A DNA stretch of 64,000 nucleotides from Melanocharis versteri (taxonomy: Eukaryota; Chordata; Aves; Passeriformes; Melanocharitidae). The DNA is taken from the NCBI GenBank assembly GCA_013397845.1, contig VZTG01003262.1:4598-68597 (forward strand), read 5' to 3'. This document shows, one piece after another, positions 21,495 to 36,100 of this stretch. Below the pieces are notes generated by a model, which was not told the origin of the DNA, ran no database searches, and was given only the letters and a program-made list of their open reading frames with translations. Positions within the stretch are counted from its first letter, which is position 1. Each line of letters starts with the position of its first letter. Made by a program: the position numbers and the translations under genes.

Positions 21495-24090
21495 AAAAGG
21501 GGCGGGCAGGGGAAATGAGGAGGACGTGTTGCCTTCTATTTCAAGGACAAGCTTGGCGGGCATGGAGTTCTGCGTGGGGATGGATGATGGGCCGGGATTA
21601 AAGGAATGGCAGGGACGGGGACATGAGTCATCTATAGGCATATAGGAATTACCTCATGTTCACAAGCCCTGGTCCTCATGGGGGACTTCAACCCCCAACT
21701 TCAACCTTATTATCTGTTGGAAGGACAGTACAGCAGGGCATTAAAACCCCAGGAGTTTCCTGGAATGCCTCGATGGTAACTTCCTTCTCCAAGTGACAGA
21801 GAAGCCAACAAGGAGAGGTGCTGTGCTGGACCTCGTGCTCACCAAGAAGGAGGGGCTGGTGTGGGATGGGAAGCTCAGGGACAGCCTGGGCTGCACTGAC
21901 CATGAAATGGTGGTGTTTGAGATCCTCAGGGCAGTGAGGAGGGGCAGAGCAAGCCCTGGATGTCAGGGGAGCTGCCTTGGCCTAGAGAGATCTGCTTGGT
22001 AGAGTGCCAGGGGATAAAGCCCTGGAGGGAAGAGAACCCCAGCAAAGCTGCTTGATGTTCAAGGATCACCTCCTTCAGGCTGAGGAGCATCCCAATGGAG
22101 AGGAAGCCAGGTGGAAACATTGGGAGGTGTGCATGGGTGAACGTGGAGCTGCTGGACAGATTCCAACACAAAAAGGAAGCCTACAGAGGCTTGGAGCAAG
22201 GACAAGTAGCCTGGGAGGAATGTGGAGAGATTGAATACTCAGGGATTAGATTAAGAAAGCTGAATCACTGAGAGAATTAAATTTGACCAGAGACATCAAG
22301 GGCAGCAAGAAAAGCTTCTATAGGTACACTGGTGATAAAGGAAGGCTAGGAAAAATGTGGGCTCTCTCAGGATGGATATTGGAGATGTGGTTACTCAGGG
22401 TATGGAAAAGGCTGAGGTAGTCATCTTTACTTACTTTTTTGCCTCTTTCTTCACCAGTGAGTTTTCCAGTCACACTGTCCAAATTGCAGAAGGTGAAGGC
22501 AGGGATTGAGAGAACGAAGAACCACCTGCTGTAGGTCAAGTTCAAGAATATCTAAGTAGTCTGAAGGTGCATGAGTCAATGGGACCCAACAAGATTCTTG
22601 TGTGGGTCCTGAGTGAACTGGTAAAGGAAGTAGCTATCCGTCATACTGGAGAAGTCATGGCAGTCCAGTGAACTTCCCACTGACTGGAAAAGGGGAAACA
22701 TAATCCGTACTTTTAAAAAGAGAAATAAGGAAGGAAGATCCAGGGAACTATGGGATGGTCAGTCACCTCAGTGCCTGGCAAAACCATGGAGCCAAACCTT
22801 CTAAAAACTGAGGTAGATGGAAAATGCAGAGGTGATTGGTGACAAACTTCACTAAAGGCAAATCATGCCTGACAAATTTGGTGGCCTTCTATGGCCTGAT
22901 TGCAGAGGTAGTGGATAAGGGAAGAGTGACTGGCCTCTTCTACCTGGACTTGTGCAAAGCATTTGACACGGTCCCACACAACGTGGGGGCTTGTCTCTAA
23001 ACTGGAGAAGCGTGGATTTGGCATCTGGACCACTCAGAGGATAGGGAGATGACTGGATGGTCGCACTCAGAGAGCTCCAGTCAACAGCTCAGTGTCCAGG
23101 TGGAGACCATTGACAAGCGATGTTCATCAGGGAACCTTGGAACCAGCACTGTTTAACATCTTTGTTGGTGACAAGGGACAGTGAGATTGAGAGCACCCTC
23201 AGCAAGTTTGCTGATGACACCAGGCTGTGTGGGGCAGCTGACGTGGAAGAAGGGGATGCCATCCAGGGGGACCTTGAAAGGCTTGAGAGGCTGGACCATA
23301 TGAGCATCACGAAGTTCAACAAGGCCAAGTGCAGTATCCTGTATCTATGTCAGGGCAATCCCAAGCACAAGTACTGGCTGGGTAGGGAATGAACTGAGAG
23401 CAGCCCTGGGGTGAAGGTGTTAGGGGGTTGTTGGTGTACAAGAAGCTGGACATGACCCAGCAATGTGCACTTGCAGCCCAGAAAACAGACCATATCCTGG
23501 GCTGCACCAGAAGCAGGATTTCCAGCAGGGAGAGGGAGATGATTCTGCCCCTCTACTCTGGTAAGACCCTACCTGGGGTACTGTGTACTGTTCTGGGGTC
23601 CTCAGCACAGGAAAGTCATGGGCCTGTTGGAGCGAGTCCAGAAGGGGACCATGAAGATGGTCAGAGGAATGGAGCCCTCTTCTATGATGACAGGCTGAGA
23701 ACATTAGGGTTGTTCAGCCTGGAGAAGAGAAGGCTCCAAGACAATTTTCTAATGGCCTTCCAGTATCTGAGGCCTAAAAGAGAGCTGGAGAGGGAGTTTT
23801 AAAAAGGGCATGTAGTGATAGGGCAAACAAAGGAATGCCTTTAAACTGAAAGGGATATGTTTAGATTGGATATTGGGAAGAAGTTCTTTACTATGGGGAT
23901 GGTGAGACAGAGAAACAGATTTCCTAGAGAAGCTGTGGATTCTCCGGCCCTGGAAGTCCTTGAGGCCAGGTTGGATGGGGCTCGAAGGTTTTGCAGATGG
24001 CACTTAGTGGAAGGATTTCCTTCCCGTGGCAGGGAGGCTAGACCTAGATGATCTTTAATATCCCTTCAAGCTGAAACCATTCTATAATTC
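21495..24090 (+). mobile_element. Long but decayed CR1 LINE with endonuclease and reverse transcriptase remnants
   Basis: A sense-strand CR1 of about 2.6 kb, the longest in the window. The order of remnants is as in CR1 ORF2: the C-terminal end of the endonuclease (LMGDF-like at 21675-21692, a DHEM motif near 21898-21909), then the reverse transcriptase with a LDLCKAFDTVPHN block (about 22946-22984), a FADDT catalytic motif (about 23209-23223), a QQCALAAQK segment (about 23459) and a GLFSLEKRRL block (about 23708-23737). Several frameshifts and stops separate these, and a deletion relative to typical CR1 appears near 21610, so it encodes no functional protein. It ends at 'ccattctataattcag' near 24079-24093, the CR1 3' terminus. 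The 5' end is approximate. Confidence 0.9.
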
Positions 24091-26019
24091 AGTTTTTCTT
24101 TTCTGTAATATAGTTGAATGGTTCTTCCCCATTCATAGTGATTCCAGCAAAATAATCAGGTCCTCTGAGAATCAGCTGGAGTTTTGTTTTGTAGCTTTTT
24201 TTACTTGTTCTGAATGCTTTGCTGCTTTTAAGGTGTTTGAGATATTGGTACATTCATGTATTCTTACAGAAAATAGAAGCATTTGGAAGCAATATATTGT
24301 CAAAGTGTTTAAAAAATAGGAGTTCAAGCCTGGATGTGACAATTTGTAACAGATTAGGTCTAGGCCAAGACCATCCATTAAACTATTTCAGGATAAAAAC
24401 ACCATGCAGCAATGTGGAGAGGGAGAGGAAGAAGCAGAGGAAGAGGGATTTCTTGAGGTGGAATGAGGATGAGGAAAACAGGATTAAGGGGGAAAAGCAA
24501 GCATCTTAGGTGGGATTGAAGATAATAACAACAAAGCCGCTACGCGGGATCTTGTAGCTCTTGTAAAATTGCCTTGTACAGAGCAGGATAGAGAGAGGTG
24601 AATGTGCATTTTGGGACTTAGAGTTAGATGAAGAAACATGAGAACTATTTATAGTCCTCACTCCTCTCCTTTTAGCTGGGAAAAAAAGTAAGTGAAGGAT
24701 CTGTAAAGCAAAGGATATTGCAGCAAAAGGCGCAAACAGTTTTTGTATGATTCACCGAAGCATTCAACAGAAACAACTGTCCGGTAAAGGCTGTCTAGAA
24801 ATGCTTCGAGCTTGGGTGAGGGGTGATGACTACTTCTAACAGACAGACAGAAGTGGTTGCCTACCATTGTCACTAATAAAATGAATGAGGGATACTCTTT
24901 CAACAGTTGCACAAAGTGCTCTGTGAACACTGTGCTGATATGAGTGCACCCAAAAAATTATAGTTCTAAAGAGTGTCTGTTTGTAGACTCGTGCAAAGAC
25001 ATTGCAGATACTGAATTCTGAAAGTGGTAACAAGTGAAGTGGAAAAGAATTAGTAAAACCCATAAAACTACTTGGCCTCTTGCATGTCCATAAAAAGATG
25101 AGGAACATGCTGACTATTTTAGAACACAGAGCAACCTTGGATTTCACATGATGAAATAATGTCTGTGAGAGAAAATTAGCTGTTGAATCATGTGTTTCTT
25201 TTTCAGAAAGAAAAATTTAATGTGTAAACACCATTTTTTTCATCCATTTGTGAAGGGAAAAAAGAGGAATTTATTAATTAATAGACAAGAAGTGAGAGAA
25301 TGCAGTATGTCTCCCTGTTCTGTTCCGCAAGTGGCCCACATAAATAGAGGTATAGAAACCTAAGAATAATTTCATCTGCATCTAAATCTCAAGCCTCATT
25401 TCATGTAAATATCAAAGAATATGCTAGCACAAGGCTGATAATGAAGATCCTCTGCCCAGAACACCATCTTTCAGAAAATGGTTCTCTGTACTACTCTGAC
25501 TGGAAGCCTCTAGAAGAGAACAACAACAACAAAAACCAACCAAACAAACAAAAAACCAAAAAAAAAAGCCCCAACACAAACCTTACTACAGACACAGAGA
25601 GCTTTCTCAGTGTGGATTGCTCAAGAGTTTGGGCTGGAAGCCTGAGTCAAAACTGAGCAAAAGCCTGTTTGCTTAAGAAGAATTTACTTCCAGCAACCTC
25701 TTTTCCGCAATGGCAAAGCTCTGCCAGCCACATGGGGCACAGCAGGAAGAAGGAGAGAATCCGGGAAGAAACTTGGCTTAGTATCTATTGCAGCCTTAAT
25801 CATCCTTTTTGAACAGGCTTCAGCTAGCAGTCATGTGTAAGACAAACAGCTGTGAGGAAGCACAGAAACAGCTCGTAATAGACGTGATATTACAATCAGC
25901 ATCTGCTGCTCCTCTGACGCTCTGTTAGGAGAAAACAGTAATGCAAGTCCTGTCATAAAAGCTGATGATTGGGATAAATGAGGATATCCACCAGGCAACG
26001 GGGGGAAATATTTTTTGAG

Positions 26020-26038
26020 AGAAAGAAAGAAAGAAAGA
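26020..26038. repeat. (GAAA)n microsatellite
   Basis: A run of about four GAAA units following GAGA. Confidence 0.8.
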
Positions 26039-27309
26039 ACAAGAATGATGCCGGGCTTTTATGGATTGATTGTTGTTGCTGCTGTTCTTTACTGGATCCT
26101 GGGCATGGGAAAATAGTAACATATAATAAGGACAATAAAACCTGCTCCCTTTCCCTCTCTTAAGGCTTCTATTCCAGTCTCATGTTTTCTGTTTCCACTT
26201 CCTGTAATTTCTTGGGTTATCATCTCATCTGGCCCTTCTAAAGATATTTGCAAATTATTTGCATAAGTAACCCACCTAAACTTGTAATGTTAGTTATTTG
26301 TTTCTATAAGGCATACTGTCTAGTCTGCAGGACCTATCACATTCGTGTAAGACAGGTAGCTATCACTTGGTTAATAGGTAACCAGATTTTATACCAGTAT
26401 GGACTATGAAACCAGAGAGATCTTCATGCTGTGTTTTGAATTACTTATTGAAATCTTTGGTGCTGGCTGGTTCTTAATCACAGACATGGAAAGATGGTGT
26501 CCTTATGGCAACCTGTAAAATTACATGTATACCCACGGCTGCCTTCAAAAGATGCTTCTAGTGGCTTGATAATTTTGCAGTATGCTTTCTGTCCTAGATG
26601 CTCACAAGTTCTTTCAGTGCAAAACGTTAATTTGTTTTGTTAGCAAAAGTGGTAAACTGATAATCTGAGAAACCTGATCTGGTGTGATACAGGCATTTTA
26701 AAGCAGAGGGGAGAGTTTTAAACTGGCTATGGTAATGAAGCAAGACCAAGAATACAAGGGTTTGCTTTAACATTTAGATACGCTTGTGGGCAGAAGAAGA
26801 AAGGTTAGGATACTACTGAAGATTTATGAGAGGCAGTAACAAAAGTCAGTTTCCTAGGACACATTTTTATTCTAAAGTTCTAAGTTCTTGTAGATCTTCT
26901 TGGTGGCAGAAACTGCAGTTGTTCATTTTCCGACATCTTTTTACTAGTTAGGATACTGTGACACATTTTCAATACAAAAATAAGAAGTACTGAAAGCTCT
27001 CTATGTTGTAACAAGTATGTAATAATTAAAGTTGTATACAGAAGTAAAAACCAAGATCTGGTTTAATGTCATAGTATGGTTTTAATTTGCTTAATAACTT
27101 ACCATGGTACAGGCAGGATTTAGACAACAGTTTTTTCTGCATTAGATGAAACTGAAGGCTGGCATCAGGAAATACTGCAGAGAAAATAAAGTATTTCAAG
27201 AAATTCAGGGGCTTCATTTACAGTACTGCTTCCATTTTTGACAGTCACATGTGGCAGCATTTTAATTCCAGAGGACTTTAAAAATTACACTTATACTTAC
27301 ACTGGTAAT

Positions 27310-27333
27310 TCAACATCAAAATATTGATGTTGA
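27310..27333. repeat. 10-bp inverted repeat with AATA loop
   Basis: TCAACATCAA, loop AATA, then TTGATGTTGA: a perfect 10-bp stem in AT-rich intergenic DNA. No neighbouring gene. Confidence 0.65.
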
Positions 27334-30097
27334 TATTAAAGAACTTTGTAGAATAAAGCTGTAAGGAGGTTGCAATGAACCTATGCACTTTTTTTTCCTG
27401 GAATTTAGGTGCTTATAGTGTATATTCTACTAATTTTTGTAGGTTAGAATTTGTATCGCTGGGTTGATATTGTTACTAATTGGTGAGGATTTTAAATTAT
27501 AGGGCTGTATCTGCAAAAATTATAGTAATTATCATTACTGCAGTCTGCAGGTCTGGACGCCAATACATGTGGTTCTGGTGACAAACAGAACGGGTAGAAT
27601 CTTTCATTCATAGATACGTACACTTCTAATATACTAGATGCTGAAAAAAGTGAGAGAACATGAAAACAAAAAAACCCTCTGTTTCCTTCCTGGAATAAGC
27701 ATGTTAAATATGCATATATTGCATTCTTGAAGCAGCTTTGGGCTTGGACAAGCATAAAATAGCCTCTGAAACTGTAAGTAATACCTTTCATAATATTAAG
27801 TTTAAAAATTAGAGAGGGAACTTTATAAAATTACTTCCCCCTCCCCCCCATATATATATGTATGTGCTTTTCCTTTTCAAAGATGTTGATATCTCTCTGT
27901 AGATTGTCACTGGTTGTTGGTCATTTCTAACTTTCCGTGTACGTCGGAGGACACACATGCCTTTCCTCCTTGTGCTAACGTTCAGAATATTAGCCATAAC
28001 ATGAGGGGAAGAGTTATCCAGGATGACAGTCCTCAACAAGGCTTTTCTATTTTATTTGTGTTACATAGACAATAGAGGAAAATCTGTAGTCTTGAAATCA
28101 TCTGTCCAAGAAAATAAAGGAATGCAAGTAGGGAAAACAAAAATTTTTCTTTCTCTGGAAATAGCTAATTCTTTCACTATGAGGTCAGCCACCTGCAGTC
28201 TAAAAGGATCTTGAGTGTGGAGATAGCTAAAGTTTACCATGGATCAATACATGATACCTCTTACTACAGCAACCTGATCATCTGTGCACCTGCAGAGGTC
28301 ACCCAAATGAAGGCATCACATTCTGTCCTCCCTTGCTTCTTCAAAAGGGCACAAAAGTTACAACACAGCACATTTCTTAGAGAGTAAACAGGTGAACTAA
28401 GTATTGTGTCATTACAGACAAGTACTGTAGCACTGAACATGATATATTCAGCTGGAGGGTAGCAGCATCTCAGAAGTGAGGGTTTCTCTATCATGCTTTC
28501 ATATCAGCAGGTTTTTTAATTGCACATTTATACAATTGCTAATTCGCTGCACTGATTAAAACAGGAAGCAAATGCAGTTATATAATGGGACATTTGTGGT
28601 TGCTATTGCTAAGTCATTTGCATCTGTGCAAACTGAGCAGGTTTATGCTTGCTCTGCAAAATGGAAATATTAATGAAAGACTGGGAAATTGATGCAATCA
28701 GAAATTGTGAGTTTGGGCAAAGAAGGATCCTGCATTGCTCATTTCTAGTAAAACTAAGTGGCCTGGAGCAGTGATTTTATAGACTGGCATGGTTCAAGAA
28801 GATCTGTCTCTTAATTTGTGTTATAATATACCAATTCACATACTTCTAATCTGAAGAAGGTATTCCCCCTGCTTCCCCAACAAAAAGAGAGGAAGAACCA
28901 CTGTCCCACTGGACAAGAAAAATTTTTGGTTCAGCTAGAAAACAGGACGATTATTTACTTTAATGGGAAAACACCAAAGGTCACTCATTCCAAGACTCAC
29001 TCACACAAATCACTTTTTCCTGAAAAGAGTCACATTTCCAAGGAAGACAGGTTTGCATATGTAAGGTTAACATTTATGTTCCTGAACATTCCGATACTCT
29101 TCCAACATATAAAGAGAAAGGTCTCCAGGGGCTAGTTGCTCATTTTCCTGGTATGATGCTTTTCTGTCCTGCTGATATGGCTTTTGCAGCTGTTGTTGCA
29201 TACCTAGAAACAGCAGCTTTCTTTCAAAATTTTAAAAACCTCTTTCTGCTTTCCTTTTTTGGTTTGCTTTTTTTTAAGACCCATTTAGGCAGATTAACAA
29301 GAGCTGTTTGCTTTGCAAAAAGCAATAATACTGAAAACAGAGCATGAAGGTTTTCTTGTATCACATAGTTTGAAAAACTCAGGCATAAACCATCAGTTAT
29401 CAATGGAGTCATCAGAAATATTAATGTGATATGTAGCATCTGATTGCATCTTGCACCCTGTTAAAAAGAAAAAAAACCAAACGAACCAAACCAAACAGTG
29501 ATTTAACAAGCTGTAAGTGAAATCCAGGCTGCAAAGGAAGTAGCAAAATTCCCATTGATGCCTTTAGACCAGATTTTATGCCTAAATACCCAGTGGACAC
29601 AACATCTGTAGGTATACGCTACAGTAACAAAGCAGTAGTTACAGCACTGAAGGGATGGATTGGAGCACAACGCTGAGACTCAGTTTAGTTAAGAGTCTTA
29701 ACTCAAACTGCCAGCCAATTAAAGTCAAAGAAAACAGTTTTGAGGTGCTTTAGATTACATTGTTTGCCTTCTATTTAAGGAAACACAGAAGAAATACATA
29801 TGTAAAATTTAAGGTAGTTTTTCCTGTTTTCTTCTTGCTTCTCAGTCCTGAAAGTGAAGGACGCTAGATCTTTGTGTCCTAGAGCAGCTGCCTTGAGGGA
29901 AGCTGCAAGCTTGTTTATAAATTAGCTGTAAGTCTGCATTATTTTACTTCAGAAATGAAGAACCTCCTTACCTTTTGAGTCCTGAGCATGAAGAACAAAG
30001 GAAACAGTGACTACTCCATAACAGAGAAGAGCCAAATTTGATTTTGGAAGAGAAAAATAATTGTGTTGTTAGGTTATTTAAAATGTTGGGAGTGGAG

Positions 30098-30118
30098 GGT
30101 TGGTTGGTTGGTTGGTTG
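30098..30118. repeat. (GGTT)5 microsatellite
   Basis: Five perfect GGTT units in intergenic DNA. Confidence 0.85.
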
Positions 30119-33100
30119 ATTTAAATAATTGTTATTTGTCTTCAATAACAAATTGTCATAAGAAAAATCTTGGAGGAGGCAAACTCTTATCTACGTTGTG
30201 TCTCTATGTAGGAAGTCACAGTGATACCCTTTTACTTCTGAGTAATTGCTGAGCAAGCTCTCATGTTCATTGTTTATATGTTACACTTTTCAGAGTGATA
30301 CAACAAGCATCCTTCCATTCCCCCTTAAAACCTCTCCAACAATTAATTTTCTGACTCTTTCTGCGGCCATATGGATCCAATGTTGTCCAGTAGCCAATGC
30401 CTGGTAGGCCTCTGTGTGTACCTCATATGTCCACACAGAAACACCCTTCCAAACCACTGGTGATCTGGACAACAGCCGTTTTCGCCAGCTGAAATGCTGC
30501 TGTCTGTTCCCAGTGAAATGCCGGGCTGTCGCCCACAAGGCATGCATTTATGCTGACTAAGCACCTTTTTTTAATCAGCAGGGTGTTCACTGTCAAGCAT
30601 ATTGGACTCAAATACAGAAGCATAAATTGGTTTACTCAGTTAAAAGCTTTGATCTGGCACTAACAGATAATAGGTGGAGCTACAAGAATCCATAGTGCTT
30701 CTGGATCCCAATTTACTTTTGGCCTCTGAAGCAGAATGCTAGAAGTGGGTAGGAATTTCTTCACTGGCACTAACAGAGCACTGAGTTCTTGAGAGTGAGA
30801 GATGCACTATTTCTCCTAATAACTTTGCTTCTTCAGTGGCTTTCCCTTGCTCTCCTGACACAAATAGGCTTCTAAATTATCATTATGCCATATGTTACTG
30901 TAAAATAGGAAGCATACATTGCTACCATAAGACGAAACACTAGCTACAAGCTGTAGGAGCTTCAGTGAGACGTACTTAGAAAAGGAACCCTGCTCTTGCT
31001 CAAGAGCATAAAATTTACTTTCAGATTTTTTACATTTTAGTGTGTGGATAAAGCCAAAAGAGGTAGTGGTTAAAAGGAGTATGTATATATTTTCCATATT
31101 CTTTTTAGGACGTTCCTGCCATCCTAAGAGTTAGAAATAGTCAAAATACTGCGTTCTGGCCAATGAACAGCTGCAAAGATAAAAGATTTTTTAATGACCG
31201 TTAACTTGGAACCAGTTCAATGATGTAGTTATAATCCTCGAAATTACTGATCAACCTTTTTTGCCTAGTCAGCTGTTTGCTGACATGAAATGGGGAAACA
31301 GTTTCTTGGATGAGATAAATAAACATCTTGTTATCATTGCAAAATTGGAGTGTGCAACACAAGCCAAATAACTTTTTACATTTTGTTTTTAGTAGTTACT
31401 ACTTGTCTTATTGTTTGACTCCATCTGACTGTTCCTGTATTCCCACGCTGTGTTACCTTAAAGAATTAAACCAGTTATCCTTCCAGCCCAGCTCTTTTTT
31501 TAACATTTGCCTTATTCACAGCTGTTACAAGAAATTTTAGTGTAGAGATTGGTTTACTTAGGTGTTTTGGCTAACAAAGGTCGAGAGGATTGGGTTATAA
31601 ATGTGTGAATCATTAATTGTAGTGTGTGTTCCTTTTACTGTGTTGCTGAGAATTGCACAGGAGAACAGAGATTAAATACTTCCCCAGGGTCTGCAGTGGT
31701 TTTTCCCCCCATTGCCAGAGTTAACTCTGCCCTGGTACAAGGAGACATCTGCTTGGTTATATTGGTTGCTTCTGGTGGCCACTTGGACATCCACCAAGAA
31801 ATAATGTTACATCGAGTTTTCGTTTTCTGTAACTGAGCCCTTGCTTTTCCCGCAGAACAGAGCTTCATATTAAAGTGCTGTGATATCACATATTGTCAGG
31901 GTGTCAATCTGCCATTTTTTCAGGTGCTTTGATACACGTACATGTTTATGAAATAAAAGGGACTTTAGGCAGATCTGGGAGCTCATTGCCTCACTCATGT
32001 GACTGATCCCAGAACATTTAACACATGAATACTCCAACTGCATGCAGTGGTAACGTTTCTGAGCTTAAAGTGAAGTTTGTGAATTATTAGTTGCTGATTG
32101 GTGTCCCAAAAATATGCTTGCAAGTTATGGGCCAAACATCTTGCTGTACCAGTACGATATCTTCTGGGGGTAGACATTACTTGTGACCAGGGATCAGGGA
32201 CAGATCCCAGCCGGTGTGGCCTGTGGCTTTTTACATTGCGGTGGTCAGTCACTGGGTGTATTCATACAGTGTTGCTGAGGGTCAATGTTCTGCACCGACA
32301 GAGCAGTGTTGCACTTAACGTGCTCCATTTCTGAGTGGAAGTCCGGATGTGTTTGGGGGCTCTAAGACGGAGCAGTCTGTCTCCATCCACACACATCTGA
32401 GGAGCTTAGACTGAGATGGCCTCTCGGTGAGGCTTTGGGGCTTGACGCAGTGTGGCTGAGTGGTGAATGTGGACCAAAGAGCAGGCTTGAATAGCACTGA
32501 GCTGATACTGCTGAGATATGCGGAGCATGCAACACTTGGAGCATGTGCTTCCGTTGCAGAAGAGGCACATACATCAACAGCTACTACTGAAGAGGAATAT
32601 TTTAGTATGCAAGCTGCTTTCTTACCAGCAGCAAGATTATCACCCGAGGAACACTTGGAAAAACAAGCAGTGAAAGCTTGTAGAAGAGGCAAAGATTGCA
32701 AAGTATCTAGCTTTGTGAAAGGATGTGTAAAAGCCAGTAGTGAGAGCAGTGCTAATGTTTTGGCATCCAAATGCAGCTAGCAGCCTTTGACTCTCTGCCA
32801 GTTCAGCGCTGGGTGTGAAACTCTTGGCAGTTTGCCTTGACTTCACAGCATTTTTAGGTCTGGAGACAGTGTGCAGAGAGAGAGAGGGAGTGCAGAGACC
32901 TGAGTATTGAGACGATTTTGTAAGTCTTGTTTGTTTCTCTTTTCTATTTACAAGAAATTATTAATGTCTTTAGGGACTATGGAGGATCTAACTCACAAAG
33001 CTTAGGTTGGCAAAACATACTACATCCCCCATTTCTTTAGAAATAGTACTTCCACTTCAGGAAGTGAAAATCACATCACCTTAAAATGCCAGACTTCCTT

Positions 33101-36100
33101 GTCAAGAGCTAGTACATTTTTTAACATCTCCCCTTTTCCCAGAATTATCAGAACTGCCTAGAGTATCTGGAAACAAAAAGGCAAACCTTCTGAAAAATCA
33201 GAAAAATTAAAATTATGAGAACATTTCTTGTTTAGTTTGTGTTTGCACAACAAATGCACTACATCAAGATGTTTAACCTGATGCTTTAACTAAACTAATT
33301 TTAGGCTCAAGGGGTGGTTTTCCAAAACAGTGGAATGATTTTCTCTTTGCTTGTAGGTGTGAATTTCCCCAAGTCAGATTAAATATTATGTTTGTATTTA
33401 TATGATGAGTGGTATAAATTCGGAAGTCCTCTCACTAATCTTTCTAAGAGTTTCAATTAACAGGTACATAAGGATCTTCGAGATTCCGATAATCATGGAT
33501 TTTACTCAGAGTTCTTTTGCACATCTGCTGTTTAAGGCAGCACTCCTCTGCATGGGAGGAGAGGGAGGGTGGGTTGTTCTTCCCAGCGTTGCTGCTGCAG
33601 ACCTGAGCAGCAGGAAGCCCTGTCAGGCAAAGGGGGAGATCTAGAAGCAGCAGGGCTAGCAGAGGCAAAGCCTGCCAACCTCGAGTCACCAGCACGCTAA
33701 AGGATTTCACCAGCCCTTTACTTCTTTGCTTGTATTACCATACAGTCGTGTACACTGTGACTTCTGTGCCTATAGTACCAGCTTTTATTGCCATCACCTT
33801 CCCTGTGGGCAGCACAACCCACAAATTTGCTGTTTTGGTTATTCCGGCTCCCCTTTGGGAACTTCGATGCCAAGCATGACCATGCTACTTCAAAGCAGAG
33901 ATCCTAGAGGAAGATATTGTGTAAACTCTTACGGGCATTGCTGGAGCAGCAGTGTGTCCCACAGTCTGCCAATACACATGCCTCTTTATTCCCACGCTGG
34001 CTTGCAGAAGAAAGCAGAGCAGCAGATTTCCCTACATTGGCAAATCCTATATAGCCTGTTTTGTACTATTCACACTTTTTTTGTTCCCCTGCATGTTTTG
34101 AATAGGATTAACAAATTGAGTTTTTCCTTTAAGCTCCGGTGAACTTTACTAAGATACTCAGGAACTGCGTCAGAAGCTTTGAACAGTCTTTTTCACTAGT
34201 GGTTCATTTGGCACCATAATTTCTTGTCTTAACAGAGGCACTGACACTTTGTGGGTGACAGTTCTTGCTCTGTATCACCATCAGAGTGTGTGACATATTA
34301 ACTTTAAAGCAACGAAGAGGTTTTATTTGCTGAAAACAGGTCTCTTTAAATATTGACCTCTTTAAACATTAAACATTATGGACAAACATCCCAGAATTGA
34401 TGATGCAGGGATTGCAAAATAAATTACTGTTTAAACCATGGAATGTGCAGCATGACAGTTCAGTGCAGCTGTCAGGGCCACCTCCAGCTACCCTCTGGAA
34501 AGTGCTCTCGCCAGCTGCGATATTGGGGCTATCAGTGGTTTCAGACTTATTCCAGGAAGCATTATTGTCAAATTAGCATACTCATTGATTGCCTCAATGA
34601 CTTCAAATCAATCCTTTATGTCTGTCTTCTGATTTGAGAAGTTATTGCTTCATGAAAAATAAAGTGACGTTGGTCATTTGGGCACATAAAAAATGAAAGT
34701 ATGTAACTCGAGACATATAAAACTTCATAGCTTAAGTTATTTTCTCTCCAGATAAAAATTTATTAGTCTGTTCTTTGGAAATTCCAATCACTTTGGCATT
34801 TGTATTTCTTCAGGGAGCTTGCCCAGCTCCAGTTTCAAGTTCTTTGAGTCAAGCACCTTGCCTGAAGAAGGGAGCACAAATTCTAAGCCATTACCACCCC
34901 CTCTGAACTTTTCCACCAGGTTTGTCTCCTTTTCATTACACTTCAAGAATAAGAAACAGCTATTCTCTGGAAAGCCTCAGAAGAGTGTAAACAATGCTAT
35001 ACACCAGAGATATTTTACTTCAGCTCAGAAACAATCCTTTTGCAAGCAAGATTACCTGTAATCCAGTAGGAAGACTTTTAACAAAGGAAGAACTTGCAAG
35101 ATCATATGCAGACTGCACTTACAGCAGTGTGGAAAACTGATGTCTTTTCTTCAGGGCAGAGTGATAAGCCATCCTTCTACACTGCATTTTAGATGAGACC
35201 AGAAGCACAACTTTGAAGCAAAACTCCCTGTTTTTCCCACTTACCATGCTGCAGAGAGGTGTCAAAGCATATTATCTGGATTACCTGCCAGTAACTCCAA
35301 CCCAGAGGATGTGCCCCTGGGCTACTTCAGCCACTAATGGGCAACAGAATCAGAGCAGGATCAATCTAAAGTAAAACCTACTGAAATTAAGGTATTGTGG
35401 AATATCCATTAAATGTTTTACTTTATAGATCCAGTCCTACTGTGTTATCCTACTTGTCAATGTATGCGTAGCCCAAACAATCCTCTGATATATAATTGAT
35501 TACCATTTCAGATGCAGTATCACCTTTGGTAGGTGTTGACTGATTTATAAATACACTAATAGATGGGGAAAAAAACCCCAGAAACCAAAGCCAAACAAAA
35601 GAAGTGGTCTCTGGTTCAAAACAGAAGTGTAATTTCTGTCTAATGCTTTTTCTTCTGCTGCTGCAAAGCATAGGAGGGAAGCACTGGGCTTCCAGCCACA
35701 GGCAGGATTAAAGCTCAGATGACTTAGGTCACTGTTACTTCACTGACTTCAGTGGACAAAATAACTACACATCCTAGATGAAGATCTAGAAAAAAATGTA
35801 TTTTGCCATAAGCACTGACTGCAAATTCAAAATTTGAGTGTAGGTTTTTAATTACCATGATAAGCATATTACACCAAGATAAATAACAAGACTCACTCAG
35901 CTATTTTCTGTTCTTCATTCCAAGCTGCCAGTTTTACTGTATTAGAAAGGGCAGGCTGGAAGTATCCCTGGTGCCATGAGAAACAACAGATTCATCCAAC
36001 ATACCTTTACAGAATGTGATCTAAAGCCCTACAATTTAGGCTTCCCTTTGGATGCTAAATGTTTCTGTATGTATCTCTCCATCTGTCTACATGCATATAT

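Noticed and set aside
21793..24051. Several 60-124 codon plus-strand frames
   Set aside because: They are broken pieces of the CR1 reverse transcriptase gene, not host genes.
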